Source: Alisma plantago-aquatica
Taxonomy: Eukaryota; Streptophyta; Magnoliopsida; Alismatales; Alismataceae
Direction: 5' to 3'
NCBI GenBank assembly: GCA_963693085.1
Contig: OY856409.1
Location: forward strand, 298,038,558 to 298,102,557
DNA length: 64,000 bases
Shown here: positions 48,301-60,110 of the stretch, piece by piece
How positions within the stretch are numbered: position 1 is the stretch's first letter
How the letters are laid out: every line of letters starts with the position of its first letter
Program-made: the position numbers and the translations under genes
Notes under the pieces: model-generated
What the model was told of the DNA's origin: nothing
Database searches by the model: none
Seen by the model: the letters and a program-made list of their open reading frames with translations, nothing else

Positions 48301-49585
48301 GAAATGAAGCTACTAATCCAAAGAGATTCTTTCACAGTAAGTACTCACTTATACACATGAAATAGGCCAGCCAAGTATGCATGACTGGACTAAATTAAAG
48401 GGAAGTACTAAGCTGAGGAATAGTGATAATAGATTGTTAAAGACAACATTTTCCCCTATAGGTGAATGGTGGTGGAACCTTATGAAGCACAGTATATAGC
48501 ATGAACATATCTAATAAATTCAGATAGATATTGTCATAAATACTACATCCATAAAAATATTTCATCAAGGTGAAAAACAAACATAATAAATTAATATTGA
48601 CTAGATTTTGATAAAAACATTGATTAGTAAATGATGAGGGCTCGTTCAAGAATGATTAGAAAGAAAGTCATGAAATAATATTTGTATGAGCTCTTTGGAA
48701 TAACTAAGATGAAGAGACCAGAGAACGTGTTTTCCAAAACTCATAACCCTCTTCAATAAGATCACAAATTGGAATACACAATGCCCACATTAAGCGGAGG
48801 ACCCATTAATACTTTGGATCGAATGCCATTGATGTACTCATCAAGACATACCGGTGTTTGATCAAGTTTATACCAAAATTGTAAAAATATTGTACGTAGA
48901 TTATAAAGTATTTCATCCAAATATCGAAGATATGAACAATGAGAAGATATATAATTTTACTTGTTACAAATCCAAAGAACCAGTAACAAATTACAACTAT
49001 TGTGTGTATGTCCATTGTCATTTACAACATCATTCATATGATTATATCCAAATAATCGACAATTTAGATAAAATTGCATTCATTTAGTCTCATTTTGGAG
49101 GATCAAAGTGTAAATATATAAAAGAAGTAGATAATGTATAGGTCATTGATTGCTTAACAAATGATTACATAAACAAAGAAGGATTATGTGGAAGAGTGGC
49201 GAACAACCTAATCCTAAACATGTCAAAGAACATGACAAAATGTATTGTTTAGTTTTGGAGGTTGTTTGGAAGATGGATTCTAGATAGAGTAGAACTCGTA
49301 AGATTTTAAACTACTCTCATGTGGATTAGACCCCTTCATGAATAATAAACTAAAATGAGGTAACATTAGGCAATCAAAAGGTATCCACTAAGGGTATTCC
49401 ATCTTGATGTATAATTATTTTTTTGTACAAAATCCCTATCTTCATTGATCACACAAACAATAAGAGAGGATAGTATCCATAAAGAGATTTTATATAATGA
49501 TATACCTAGAACAACACAAATGCAATATACAAATCATAGAATGTCATCCTCATAGATAAAACATCAAAGATAGATTATGCACTTT
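45302..49585. other. AT-rich stretch with nothing firmly recognised
   Basis: No coding signature. A short (ATC)n run lies at 46822-46840. A region at 45780-45990 (minus) holds a tRNA B-box-like word but not a convincing SINE. ORFs here are under 95 codons and unsupported. Confidence 0.5.
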
Positions 49586-50076
49586 TATAAACTTCATTTT
49601 ACTTACACAAGTGAAGCATTAAAACAGGTGCATGGAGATAATCTTGATAAAAATATATATATTCAATAGGAAGAGACAATATACATGTTGGGAGAGCCTT
49701 AGTGGCTACTCCGAACCCAAGTTAAGGTGTTTAGACACTTATGCTTGTGGACAACATAACGACATTACAAAAAGATGGATACATGAAGTCCCACAAAGAG
49801 AGGGGGGAAGTATAATGAAATGGAGTGATAGATCTAGAGAGAGAAGAGACGTGATACAACACGATACTTCTTCAGATTTGGATCAAACACTTCGATGGAG
49901 TGGACGATCTTCTTCACTCGAAGAAGGAATGTTCAGCCTTCTCTCTCCTCAGCTTCCGCCTTTGGAGATCCCAGACTGGTGGATGGATGGTCTGGAATGA
50001 GTCTGGGATGCAGCAACACTTCATGGTCCTCGGAATCTGATCTATGATATAATGATTTGACAAGATAGGTGGTTGG

Positions 50077-50088
50077 CCTATTTATAGG
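50077..50088 (-). promoter_or_regulatory. TATA box of the E3 LTR
   Basis: Minus strand GCCTATAAATAGG, just downstream of the dyad array, about 640 bp into the LTR. The expected genomic-RNA promoter. Confidence 0.65.
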
Positions 50089-50115
50089 CACATTCCACTG
50101 ACTTAAGGCTAGACT

Positions 50116-50580
50116 GAGGTCGCGGTCTGGGTTGAGGGTAGTGTGAGACTGCGGTCGCAGTCTGCTCTTTATTCCTTCTTTTATCACGGTTGAACTAAGT
50201 TGCGGTCTGCCACTTGCTCACGGTCTGGTGATGATCGCGATCGAGGTCGACTTGTGTGTTGCGTTTGGAGAGGTCGAGGTCGTGGTCTTCTTGCTCAGTC
50301 ACGGTCTGCAAGGGTTGCGGGCTTAGAAAGGACTGTGGCCTCCAAGCTAGTCATGGTTTTTCTTGATTGCGGTCCGTGTTGATCACAGTCTCTGAATACA
50401 CCACAGTCCCTGGTTTGAATCTTTGTTCTGATCGCAACATCCTTTGTGTCGCGGTTAAGAGGTGATCGCGGCTTTGGTATTTTCGCGGTCTGACTTCAAC
50501 GCATGAAGACCTCAATCTTAAAGAAGCATAGAGACCTCGACCGTGGTTGTTGGATGAGTGGGTCGCGACTTCGACTTGGG
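50116..50580 (-). repeat. GC-rich dyad array in E3 LTR
   Basis: Repeated words of the type GATCGCGGTC and GGTCGCGGTC. Inverted copies include GACTGCGGTCGCAGTC (50147-50162, 7-bp arms) and GATCGCGATC (50233-50242, perfect). At least a dozen related words occur in 460 bp. The same word family lies upstream of E3 ORF2 (60111-61060). Confidence 0.8.
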
Positions 50581-50723
50581 CTGTAAATGTACCTGAAATC
50601 AAAGAAAGTGTGTAAGTGAGGTTTTTAGACAAAGAGATGGTGAAAACATAGGGAAAGCTAAAAAAAGATATACTAAAAGAGGTGTAAAATATATACAAAA
50701 AGTAAGTAAAATGAAGTTTATCA

Positions 50724-50741
50724 ACTCCCCCAAACTTAGAA
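50724..50741 (-). other. E3 polypurine tract
   Basis: Minus strand CTAAGTTTGGGGGAGT precedes the TGATAAAC start of the LTR. The same form is seen before Athila/Tat LTRs and at E1 17512-17525. Confidence 0.75.
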
Positions 50742-51950
50742 TCAAGCCTATCCTTAGGCTAGGTGTAGGTTCGTAAACTCCGAGAGAGAAAGAAAAAACT
50801 TAGGTGACAAAATTGTAGAATATAACATGACTGAAATATCACATTCTTGCTTCAAGACTGTTGTGGCATGTATTCTAACCTTTAGGTCTCATTCCTCCCT
50901 CTCAACTAGAGTTGCATAACTTCTTTTTCTTACCACTGCCTTCAATTGTAAAAGGCTCCTCCTTCTCAACTTATCACCCTTCCCCTTAGGTAATAACCAT
51001 ACTAATACAAGGTCTTTTTCAAGGGGTACCTTTCACACCTTTTCTTTATTTTTTACCTGGCCCTATGCTAATGTGTTCGGGTAGGCTTAAGGCTTCAAGT
51101 ATTTTCTTCTTTCCTCTAAACTCCTCACCCACAACTGTAGTAAGAACAGTGTTGCCCTTTTTGGGCTTCTGACTTTAGGTAAGGTGGTTTTGTGAGTTTT
51201 CATTCAGGATTGGGGGTGTGTAAGATTTGCTTCAAGATTTCATTTATGGGCACGACATATGTGCATTCATGAGTGCAACAATACATCGGCCGTGTGGAAA
51301 CTTTTGGCATTTTTTGGGCACAACTCTCTTTTTTTCTTTCTTTTTGATTTTTACATCTCCTTTCAGGCTTGGGTGTGAAAGATGTTTACTTGGTCTTCTG
51401 GGTGGCCAATCCTCTTTTTAGATATGCCTTGAAAAGGGAATTTGTTTCCCTCTCTACGGAGATAAGGATTTTCTAGTCAAAAGCGTCCGGTGAGGGTGGT
51501 TGGTCAGGACTATTGCTAGGTGAAGTTCTCTAGTCTCTGAGGGTTTCATGAGGTAAGGTTGTCACATGTACAACGTCTTATTGCAAGAATGAGGTAGATA
51601 AGTATTGCTATATTGCTTGTTTTACTCATATAAACATATATATGTTGCTCATTTATTTCTCTCTAGGAGGGTGAAAGTACTACAAGTTGAAAAAATAGCA
51701 GGAGAGGAGGCTAGATTCTAAATTCAAAAGGTAGCTTTCGCAAAAATTTTGAAAAATTTTGAGAAATCTTGAGAGGTAAAAGATTGTACATGTACCTCTG
51801 TATCCCATTTATGACTCCTCCCCCAAACTTATCCTGCATCACATCTCGGGGTGTCAAAATTTGAGTGAGATGTATAAACAGGCTTTTTTTATTCGTTCTT
51901 GTTGTTGGTGGAGGTCCACTCAGACTCGAGAAGCATGCTTGCGTATACTC
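50742..51950 (-). other. E3 3' untranslated region
   Basis: No supported gene. An ORF on the minus strand at 51711-52001 trails the protease region without a recognised domain. The remainder is pyrimidine- or purine-biased noncoding sequence up to the PPT. Confidence 0.5.
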
Positions 51951-51974
51951 CTCATAGTGTGTGGTATTGTTCTT

Positions 51975-52817
51975 ACTGTATGCCCTCCACTTTGACGTCA
52001 ATATTGGATAGGGCCACCATCCAAGCTAGATAGAAGAAGCTGTAGTCATTTGATAGGGGCACCTGCTGAGGGCTCCTGTGGTAAAATTGCATCTTTTTGA
52101 AGTCTTTACTTGTCGTATGCTCGTACCCTCTGGCATGACTTTTTATCATGTCAACAATCACCTCAGCACATGTGTTTGTCTTTTCTTCTATGGGGGTCTT
52201 TGTTGTTGTCATATTAGTCTTCTTGTTAAGTGTGAAGGCCGCGTCTGAGCTGTTATAGAGGACTGCAATCCTTTTGATGATATTGATGGCCATTAAGGTC
52301 CAATGATTGTCGTGAAGAATTGGCAGGAAAATATAATCTGATAGGATGTCACCATGCGTTGTTGAAACTGCTCCTTTTCACTTGATTGTTTGTCCTTCAA
52401 GATGTCATCTACCAGTAAGAAGTATGCCATGTGAGCATTTGGCATACTATGGCCTAGTAGCGCTTGGTAAGCTGACATCACGATTACTGAAAGATACCCT
52501 CCTATTTTTAGTGTTTCTCAGAGGTCATCTTTTAGCATGCAAATTCCATCTCTCTCGAAGATGACTTCTCTCGACAAATCATCTTCTTTCAAGGACCTCA
52601 TAATTGTAGTCAGTTCTTCTAAAGACAGACTAAGGCAGCTCCATCTGTCGAAGTCCTTGAAAGAAGGTATAAATTCTCCTTTCGATCCGTCTGGATTTAC
52701 ATCGATCAGGTGTTCTTCTTCAACCTCTCCTTCTTCAGGTTGTTCCATTGGAGGTTGCTTTGCTGGGGTTTCTGCTACTAGAGGCTTCTTTGGTTTGTCA
52801 TCTGACGTGTGCTCCAC
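51975..52817 (-). pseudogene. Second Ulp1-like (C48) cysteine protease domain of E3
   Basis: C48 proteases cleave SUMO or related ubiquitin-like proteins from targets. Minus-strand motifs in order: a segment GGYLSVIVMSAYQALLG (about 52490-52440), FLPILHDNHWTLMAINI with the catalytic His (codon 52305-52303) in a His-Trp pair, LYNSS where LYDS is usual (Asp to Asn), and SPQQVPLSNDYSFFYLAWM (52078-52020), which aligns with PQQ..n.DCG.F.L.YM; the Cys is Tyr (codon 52044-52042) and the next Gly is Ser. All three losses are G-to-A changes. A 1-nt frameshift lies just before the His motif, and a TAG or TAA breaks the upstream frame near 52515. Confidence 0.7.
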
Positions 52818-52989
52818 AACTTTCTCAGTACCTAGACTCCAACCTTCCTTCCAAGCCTCAACCCTGGTTGGCTATGTTTGATCAACCCACATTGTTTTTA
52901 CTTTCTCCCTCCAAGTCACCCTTTTAGGGAGAGAGATACCTTCGTGAAGTCTCTAAGGAACAGCTTCTGAAGGCATCGTCAGGTCGCTG

Positions 52990-53640
52990 AAGAAGTGAGG
53001 ATCGTATATGACCTCCATAGCATACACACCCCACAATCCATGCAGGTATTCACTATTTACATTTTCTAGGGGGTGCCCTTGTTGATGGCTTCCATCATTC
53101 TCAACACTATGAAGGCACAATCCCCTGAGCCAGCTTCTTCTTGCGGGACCTTCTTGTTAATGGAGAAGAACTTCCAGAATCCCTAAAATTTTTCATCTGC
53201 GTCTTTGATTGCTCTCTACAGACGTAGTGGTATCAACAGGGCATCTCTGGCATCCTTCCTTTTATAAATGAGTGAGGTGCTATCCATTTCGAATGAACAA
53301 CAGTTGAGCACCGTCGTCTTCTGCTCATGTAGGTCCACGACTATTAGTGCTCAATGCTTTACATTCCTTAGGAAGCACTACATATCTCATTTTATTTCTT
53401 CCAACTGCTGCCTTCAGTTCGGTGACATATGTTGCCTCACAGTCTTCTTTGTAGAGGAGGCTAGCTAGGTGTGTGATCCCATTAAAGACCAACTGTAACT
53501 TGTCTAGGTGTAGAAATTCTTCCAGTAGGGTGGCACAGAGTACCTTGAACAACCTTTTATTTACTCACGTCTTTTTTAGGAAGATCCCCCGGAAATGATC
53601 TCTAGTTAGACGCCTAAACTTGTTATTATATAGTATGTCT
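52990..53640 (-). pseudogene. First Ulp1-like (C48) cysteine protease domain of E3
   Basis: Minus strand: RYVVLP, then after a 1-nt frameshift NVKH, a TGA, and ALIVVDLHEQKT. The TGA (53353-53351) stands where Trp of the His-Trp pair belongs, directly after His codon 53356-53354. VLNCCSFEMD follows in the Asp position. WKFFSINKKVPQEEAGSGDC (Gln at 53153, Cys codon 53119-53117) then AFIVLRMMEAINKG matches the PQ....DCG.FVL.YM active-site block. His-Cys spacing is 79 residues, within the family range as I know it. Same strand and order as ORF2, so probably its C-terminal extension. Confidence 0.7.
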
Positions 53641-53895
53641 GATCTGGGTAGATCGTCGTTGAGGACTTCTGCCAAGATGTGGACATCTCTGCATGTGATC
53701 CATGACACTACAGACATGTCCATTTCTTTCATCTTGCATGGCAGGGGGGGGGGCTACTCCAAGCTTCTTTGTTCCAGCTGTCGCTCTTTGCTCCTTGGCA
53801 GGCTCATTCGCAAAGAGGGTTGACAACCTGCCATCATTGTCGTCAGATGTCCCTTCTTGTATAGAAGGTGCTGGAGTTTCGTCTATGATTGACAT
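53641..53895 (-). pseudogene. E3 ORF2 continuation right after the solo LTR
   Basis: A minus-strand frame of 89 codons beginning with ATGTCAATC at the LTR edge. It is in the same frame as the ORF2 segment that ends at 57098, once the LTR and one target copy are discounted. Composition is acidic and Ser/Thr/Pro-rich, a linker without a recognised domain. Confidence 0.6.
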
Positions 53896-56800
53896 TGTGA
53901 CTCCCCGACCCCCGTGCCATATATAATGACCCCGAAGACCGGGGACTCACACTCGGTAAACCACTCTTAACTTTTTCTTTTCTTGACCATTTAGATTAAC
54001 TTAAATGAAAACCATAAAACTGGAATAACATCGAATTAAAATAAAATTGCGGAAGCGACTTTCCATTAACCATACTAAGAAGAAAAATTAGTTTACATGA
54101 CATATTACATTTCTCATGCAGACTATAAAACATAGCAGATAATTGTAAATTAACTACATATTTTACCACATTCTCTCTCTAACCCACCACATGCCCAAGG
54201 ACCGAGGGGAAAGGACTAAGAGACCTCTAACTAACTGCTAACTACCTTCTATGTACTTGGATGATATGATCCTTCATCCTCCTCGTGATGACGTTGACCT
54301 GAAAAATGTTTCAATAGGTTGGTGAGCTACTGGCTCAGTGAATAGAATTTCACCCAACCATCACAAGAAAACTCATATGTTTTTATTATTCAGAATAATA
54401 TACAAGAAATGCTACACTGAGCAGGTCTAAGCAGTTTAATTTAAATAACAGAAGATGTCAACCTTTCATTATGATGATAATTGATGCAAAGCTGTAAATA
54501 CAATTATTTAACAAAAAATACTTAAAGAACTACTGTTGTGAAAATAACTCATATCTTTCTTAATTCTTTAACTTATAACAACTCTGTGAACCTATATGAA
54601 CATATTTTATCTTATGCACTGATCATATGCAATGTACTCTACATATAAAGACTCGTAGCGAACTATGATCCTACCGTACAAGACTTAGCTGACACCCCGG
54701 GATAGCTAAGTCTGACTGTTGTCCTGGTCTACTACAGGACTCAGGCTCTCTGGCCTCGACATCCTTTTGGTGTCGTAAACTGGACTCCTCTAAGCTGAGT
54801 ACATAGGCGGAGAGTCAAGCCATGCGATCAGGACGTCTGGTAAGTGTTGGACACACTTTTCTATACCTCAGTGCCACCATGACGTCTGGTTAGTGTTGGA
54901 CACTGTAAACTGCTCTCTAGTGCCACCAAGATGTCTGGTTAGTGTTGGACACTAAAAATTGTACTCTCGTGCCACCGAGACGTCCGGTTAGTGTTGGACA
55001 CAAGTCTCCGACCTTACTGGATGCACCGCCATGGTAGGTCATTTCACCCCTAGGGTATAGACCTCTCAAAGGGGTTCTACGATGTCAGGGCCCTTAATCT
55101 AATATTTTATTATTCTAGAAAGGCTCTTACTACATTACATCTCTCTCTTACTTGTTCTAGACTTTGGTATCTCTATGGTACCTCATCTATTTGATTTCAA
55201 TTCAAATCACAATACGATATCTTTCTGAAAATGACAGAGCAGTAAACTCAAAATCATTGTAAATACTGAGCAATCCTTATATCATGCATGCAACCAGATT
55301 TAAAATTTATAAATAACCAAACTCATATCAATTTGGCACATACACACTGAATTCATGCAATTGAACATCTTATTGCACTGTTAAGAGTAATTTATTCACA
55401 TATAAGAAATCATCCGTAGTATTTATCAATTATCTGAAATTTCTCGAAGAACGTGCACATTAACCCTAATCCTGGCTTGTGCATCACATAACTCAATTAA
55501 GAGTTACTTACGTATCATAACACGAATTATTAGCAATACTTGAGATTTTCTAGTAATATCTCAGAGAAATGTGCCAATTCATGTAAATGGTAATTCACAC
55601 ACATTAACATAATCGGAAGCATGCTACTAGAGTTTTATTGCATATTTTTATGTTATCGTACTTTCTTTGAAATCGTTCATCTGAAAATTTATAAAATCTG
55701 TATTGCTTGGGTTTATACCCAAACAGTACCATTAGCAGTCGTGTATTTCTAATTTCAACATTGGCACTGAGCAATTTAGGTTCCGATGAACCATGTAAAT
55801 TCAATGATCCAATCCACATTAATGAGATGCTAAATTAAATCATATGAAAGTGTAAAGAAGCAATTTATGAAATAAAAAGTCGGACGACGCTAAATACTTC
55901 CCAACGCCTGATAACTTATATCAGTGAAAAATATGCAAAACTTTTTAAAAGGCCAGAGTTAATTCATGATAAGTGAGTGAAACTCTACTCACAGCGATTA
56001 TGATGTCTGGATTCGTCAGGAAATGCTTCTAGAAACCAGATTCTAGGTGATTTCTGAGTCTTCTTCTACCTCGATTGAGCTGCATGTTGGAAAGGAACTG
56101 GATTTAGTGCCTAATCAAGGCTATTAGCTACGGATTCCTGATCGGAACCTCAAGCCAAAGTCAAAGCTACCTCTCTTTGGTGCCTCTTGCACCCACACTA
56201 TTTCTGGCCGGACCTTCTGCAATCAAGCAGTAACACACGCATGCACAGATTGAAAACGGACAGAGCTAGCTAGATGCTGCTCAAGGCTTGATGACTGCAG
56301 ATTGCCGCTAGGACCTCATGAACGGAGCTTAACGTTGTCACTGGATGTTGCTGCTCATGCCCTAGTAGCCCGTGGCCGCTGCTACATGTAGCTGCTGCTG
56401 CTGCTGCAAGGTAGGGGCACCGCCCATTGCTAGATGAGCACCGATCTTGGTGGTCAAGGTGAGGAAAAGAGTCGTCGATGCGCGGCTGGCCGCTGGCCGA
56501 AGCAAGAGCACCTGCTTCTCTCCCAATCATGGCCGCATGATATGCTTGATGCTGGGCGCCGCACCTACTGTTGGTCGATCGCCCAAGCAAGGAGCTAGGT
56601 CGAGGATGGAGGGGGAAGGCAGAGGAGGAAGAAGAAGGGAAAGTGGCGCCCTAGCTGGTCGGAGGTGAAGAGATCGTGAATCACCCAAAATCGCCTGCAC
56701 TCTTCTCTCCCTCTACTGCGATCAGTCTGGCTGGGTGGTTTGGGCGCCACTTACGGCTGCTCTCTGTTGTATCGGGTGAAGGAGAAGAAAAGATAAAGGA

Positions 56801-57092
56801 AAGAAAAACAACCGACCCACTTATGGAAAACAAATTCTGGTAAAATTGCATCCAAATCCAAAGGAACATGAAAACGTCATAACTCTTGCCTCGAAGGTCC
56901 GATTAACACGATTTCTTTTGCAACTTTTCAAGTGCGAGATCCTCTACAACCCCAAGGCATAAAAACATGCCAATTAGCTTGTATAATCTAATCAAAATAC
57001 TAATCACATATCCAAACACTTATTTAACTTAATCAACATCTTGATGCACTAATCACAGTACTTACCAGATAAACTCGGTGTGGGTCATAACA
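53896..57092 (-). mobile_element. Solo LTR (3197 bp) inserted in E3 ORF2
   Basis: On the minus strand it starts TGTTATGACCC and ends GGGGAGTCACA. No PBS, interior or PPT adjoins it. The flanking 5-mers on the + strand are GACAT (53891-53895) and GGCAT (57093-57097), a target duplication with one transition. Disrupted ORF2 continues in frame on both sides. Formed by recombination between LTRs of a full element. Confidence 0.85.
54832..55027 (-). repeat. Four 49-bp tandem repeats in the solo LTR
   Basis: GACGTCTGGTTAGTGTTGGA-type units start at 54832, 54881, 54930 and 54979 (+ strand), exactly 49 bp apart, each with GTGCCACC in the spacer. They lie about 0.95-1.1 kb from the LTR 3' terminus. 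Confidence 0.95.
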
Positions 57093-57097
57093 GGCAT

Positions 57098-60006
57098 GGC
57101 TTTGGCCACTTGTTCATCTTCTTTGTCTGATGGTTGTGTTGTTGTCGGCTGTTCAGCTACTTATGAGGAGGCTTCTATAGCTACATTGTCCCTGATGTTG
57201 CTTTCCTCAGAAGTTTGCCCCAGTTCAGCGGCCGTAGGCATTGCTAAAGTTGTCTCCATCTTTCCATCGTAAAGGTAATCATTATGCTCATTGTGCTTTT
57301 GGAAGAAGAGGAGTTCGTTGCTCTTTTTGAGGCTGGAGCCCAACTCAACTAGCATTTTATCGAGCTCCACGGTCCCTGTTGTGCTAAAATCTACGGTGAC
57401 TTCCTCTCAATGAGTTATATCAATCTGTTCTTCTAGCGTCATCTTATTTGCAAGTAGGGTTAATTATTTTTCTTCTTGTTTACCACTGCCTTTACTAGTT
57501 TCATCCTACCCTTCTTCAAGGTTGCTATTGAGGTCAAGCTCCCTTGACAATGTTGTGTTTTTTGTTGTGTATTTGTCATTGGGGGAGCTCGATTATTGTG
57601 GAGGCTCATTCTTTTTCTGCTCAGTTGCTGGTGTTGTCTTTACATTGGCACTTTCTTCTTTCAATGCTCCTGATCTCATGATGGTCCCTCCCACATTGTT
57701 GTCATTGTTGTCGTCGTGGCTGGAGGGCATGATGAGGAGTGCATTGGGCTTACTGAGTGCTTTGCCTTCTTTTTCTTCTACCGGCTCTCGATTTTTTCGC
57801 ATTCTTTTTAAGCTTCCGACGGTCTTCTTCTAGGTGTTGGTGCTCTTTTTCAAGGCTAGCCATCACTGTGTCATAGCCGTGACACATATGCTCATTGTCA
57901 GCTTGGATGGCGTGCCTCTCCCTCTTCAAGTCCTCCATTTCATTCTTCATCTCCTTCAGTATTCCCATCATTATCCATTGGTTGTCTAAGGCTTCTTGGA
58001 TGAAGTCAGGGAGTTCTATATTCCTTTCGTCGAGGACATGTACCTACATTGTCAGTGCAGATAAAGAAGAAGAAATGTTTGTTTTTATTGTAGTGGTTTG
58101 ATGCATGTGTTCCCACATGGAATCAAACCTTATATCTAATACACCTCCGAAAGAAGGTGCATGTTGTTGTTGCTAGTGTAGTTGTTGCTCCGTGTGTGTT
58201 GTTGACGAGCTTGGCATGGTTGGTTGTGGAGGTGGAGGCGGTGGACCTTGTTCTTTTTCCCTATGCTTGTCTTGTGGGTCCATGTCTGCTCCATGGATTT
58301 GTAGTTCCGATACGACCTGAGAGTCTTGTCCTTATAGCTTAGCCTCTATTTCTTCGTCGGCCTGTAGGTTGGCTATTGTGCCTTCTTCTTTCTCCACCTC
58401 TGGCTCCACTATAGTCGCTTCCTCGTGTGGCTCTAGAGGTGTAGGTTCTTCATTCCCCACTGTTTCTTATGGAGGGGGAGCCGTGGGGGTGGGTGGTTAT
58501 GCAACTATTTTCTTTGCGGTTGGCAGTGTAGTTGTATCTGAGGTCTTCCTCTTCTTCTACACTACAAATTTCTTCTACTGCTCTGTACTCTTTTTCTCTT
58601 TCATTTCTACTTGGGCACTGCTCTTCACGACTGTAATTTGTGGTTTTGTGTCGGCTCGTAGTGCCCCGGAGTACCTCTTTTCAATGTCGTCTTGGGTCGG
58701 CCACAACTTGTGGGCATCATAAAATGCCATCTCTGGAAGAAGGATGAGCCTCTTTGACCTGGTTTGCTTGAAGTACAGTTTCTCCCCCTTCTATGTTAGA
58801 ATACCTGTGTTGACGAGGGACTTGATATCTATCCTTTTTTGTCCCTCCAGCTCCTTGTACTTCAGGACCTCTTCTGCATTCATTAAGTATTCAACAATTT
58901 TTGTTATCTGGCCACCTATGTAGTATCCTGAGTTCCTTTTCGATTCCCCTCCTACTACTATAGATAAATGTTTAATTAATATCTTTCTAATATTTACCAG
59001 CTTTCTATTTATCATCAACCAAATTAGGAACAAATCTCCTTTGTTAACTGTTCCCATTTCTGACCTCATGTAAATTGTGTAGGTTGTAATTTTCTGGATT
59101 GTGTGGGTGAAGCACGAGGTGATCAACGAGGCCTTGGAGTTCTTTGAGTTATGTTCCTCTTCTCTGGTCATCTCTTCCCATAATTAATTGCTATTACATG
59201 CGACTAATTCCTTTTCGCTTGGGGCAGTGGAGAAAGCTTTTGCTTCTTCCCTTGTCTCTGTAAATATCTTGTTCAGCATTGCCTCCATGATCCTGTAAGA
59301 CTCACCTCCTAGTCTTACTTGTAGTTTATAATCTCTGCCGCCCTCCTTCTTCATCTCACTACTTGTGGGGACCTTTTTTAGCGAAGATAGAAACTCCACA
59401 GTTATCCTTTTATAGGACTTGGCCTTGGGTGTGCATAGGGTGTGTAAATTGACACTTTTCAAGAATTAGACTACCCTGTCGTAGATTCCCATTTTATTGA
59501 AATCCTCTACATCCATGTATTGAGTCAGGATGAATTCCTTATTTTGGTACATCTAGTCATAGGTAGATTGATGCACAAGATTTCTTGCCATGAACGGGGG
59601 GTTCACCAGACTCTACAGATGTCTCCTCGGTGACCTCTTTGGCTTTTCCTATCTCCTGTTCTCTTGGTTTCTCGACAACTAACGGTTTTGCCTTCTTGCT
59701 GTCCTTGGTTTCCTTTGGTGCAACTTTTCTTTTCTTCCCCTGTACTTTGCTCTCAAATTCTCCTGGTTGATACTCGGATGTCTCTGTTTGCTCAGTTTGT
59801 TCTATTTCTTGTGGAGAGTCCTCCGGTGTCAAGTGACCTAGAATTCTTTGATATTGTTTGAGCTTCAGCTGCAACTCAACCCGTTTGGCTACTGACAAAG
59901 AAGTGTTCTTCTTTGGCGCTATTGTTAGGCTCTATACTATCTTCTCTGCCTTCTTCTGGGATGTTGCCTGTCTGTAGATGGAATCTCTGGTTGTCGGAGA
60001 AGACAT
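57098..60006 (-). pseudogene. E3 ORF2, Athila env-like N-terminal and coiled-coil part
   Basis: Start taken as the ATG at 60006-60004, 90 bp after a TATA box. Basic N-terminus, Glu/Lys-rich stretch, frameshift near 59570, then YKRITVEFLSSLKK (59407), the ORF2 block also seen in E1, and a hydrophobic segment ending KRNSGYYIGGQITKIVEY that parallels the E1 GGLITPI block. After Pro-rich text comes a likely coiled coil (57971-57760, GILKEMKNEMEDLKRERHAI), another frameshift near 57800, and an acidic linker reaching the solo LTR. Nearly a dozen in-frame stops, many TAG or TAA beside Gln runs. Function in Athila is unknown; here it seems to lead into two C48 domains. Confidence 0.7.
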
Positions 60007-60094
60007 TCTGTAGAGTTTTTACAATTAATTAGTTTATAGTTGACTTAACAATTATTAATCTTCTCACGATTATCTAGGGAAATTTATTAAGTTT

Positions 60095-60108
60095 AAGTAT
60101 ATATATAG
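60095..60108 (-). promoter_or_regulatory. TATA box between E3 array and ORF2
   Basis: Minus strand CCCTATATATATACTTAA, directly downstream of the last dyad word and about 90 bp upstream of the ORF2 ATG. Same order as E1. Confidence 0.6.
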
Positions 60109-60110
60109 GG

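Larger units (their letters stand above)
49588..50723 (-). repeat. E3 3' LTR, start and promoter part
   Basis: The LTR begins TGATAAAC at 50723 on the minus strand, directly after the PPT. It holds a GC-rich dyad array, then TATAAATAGG, then a region with the R-like words CTAAACACCTTAACTTGG and GGAGTAGCC (49750-49700) that recall E1 at 18338-18395. The true end lies at or below 49588 and was not found. Confidence 0.6.
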
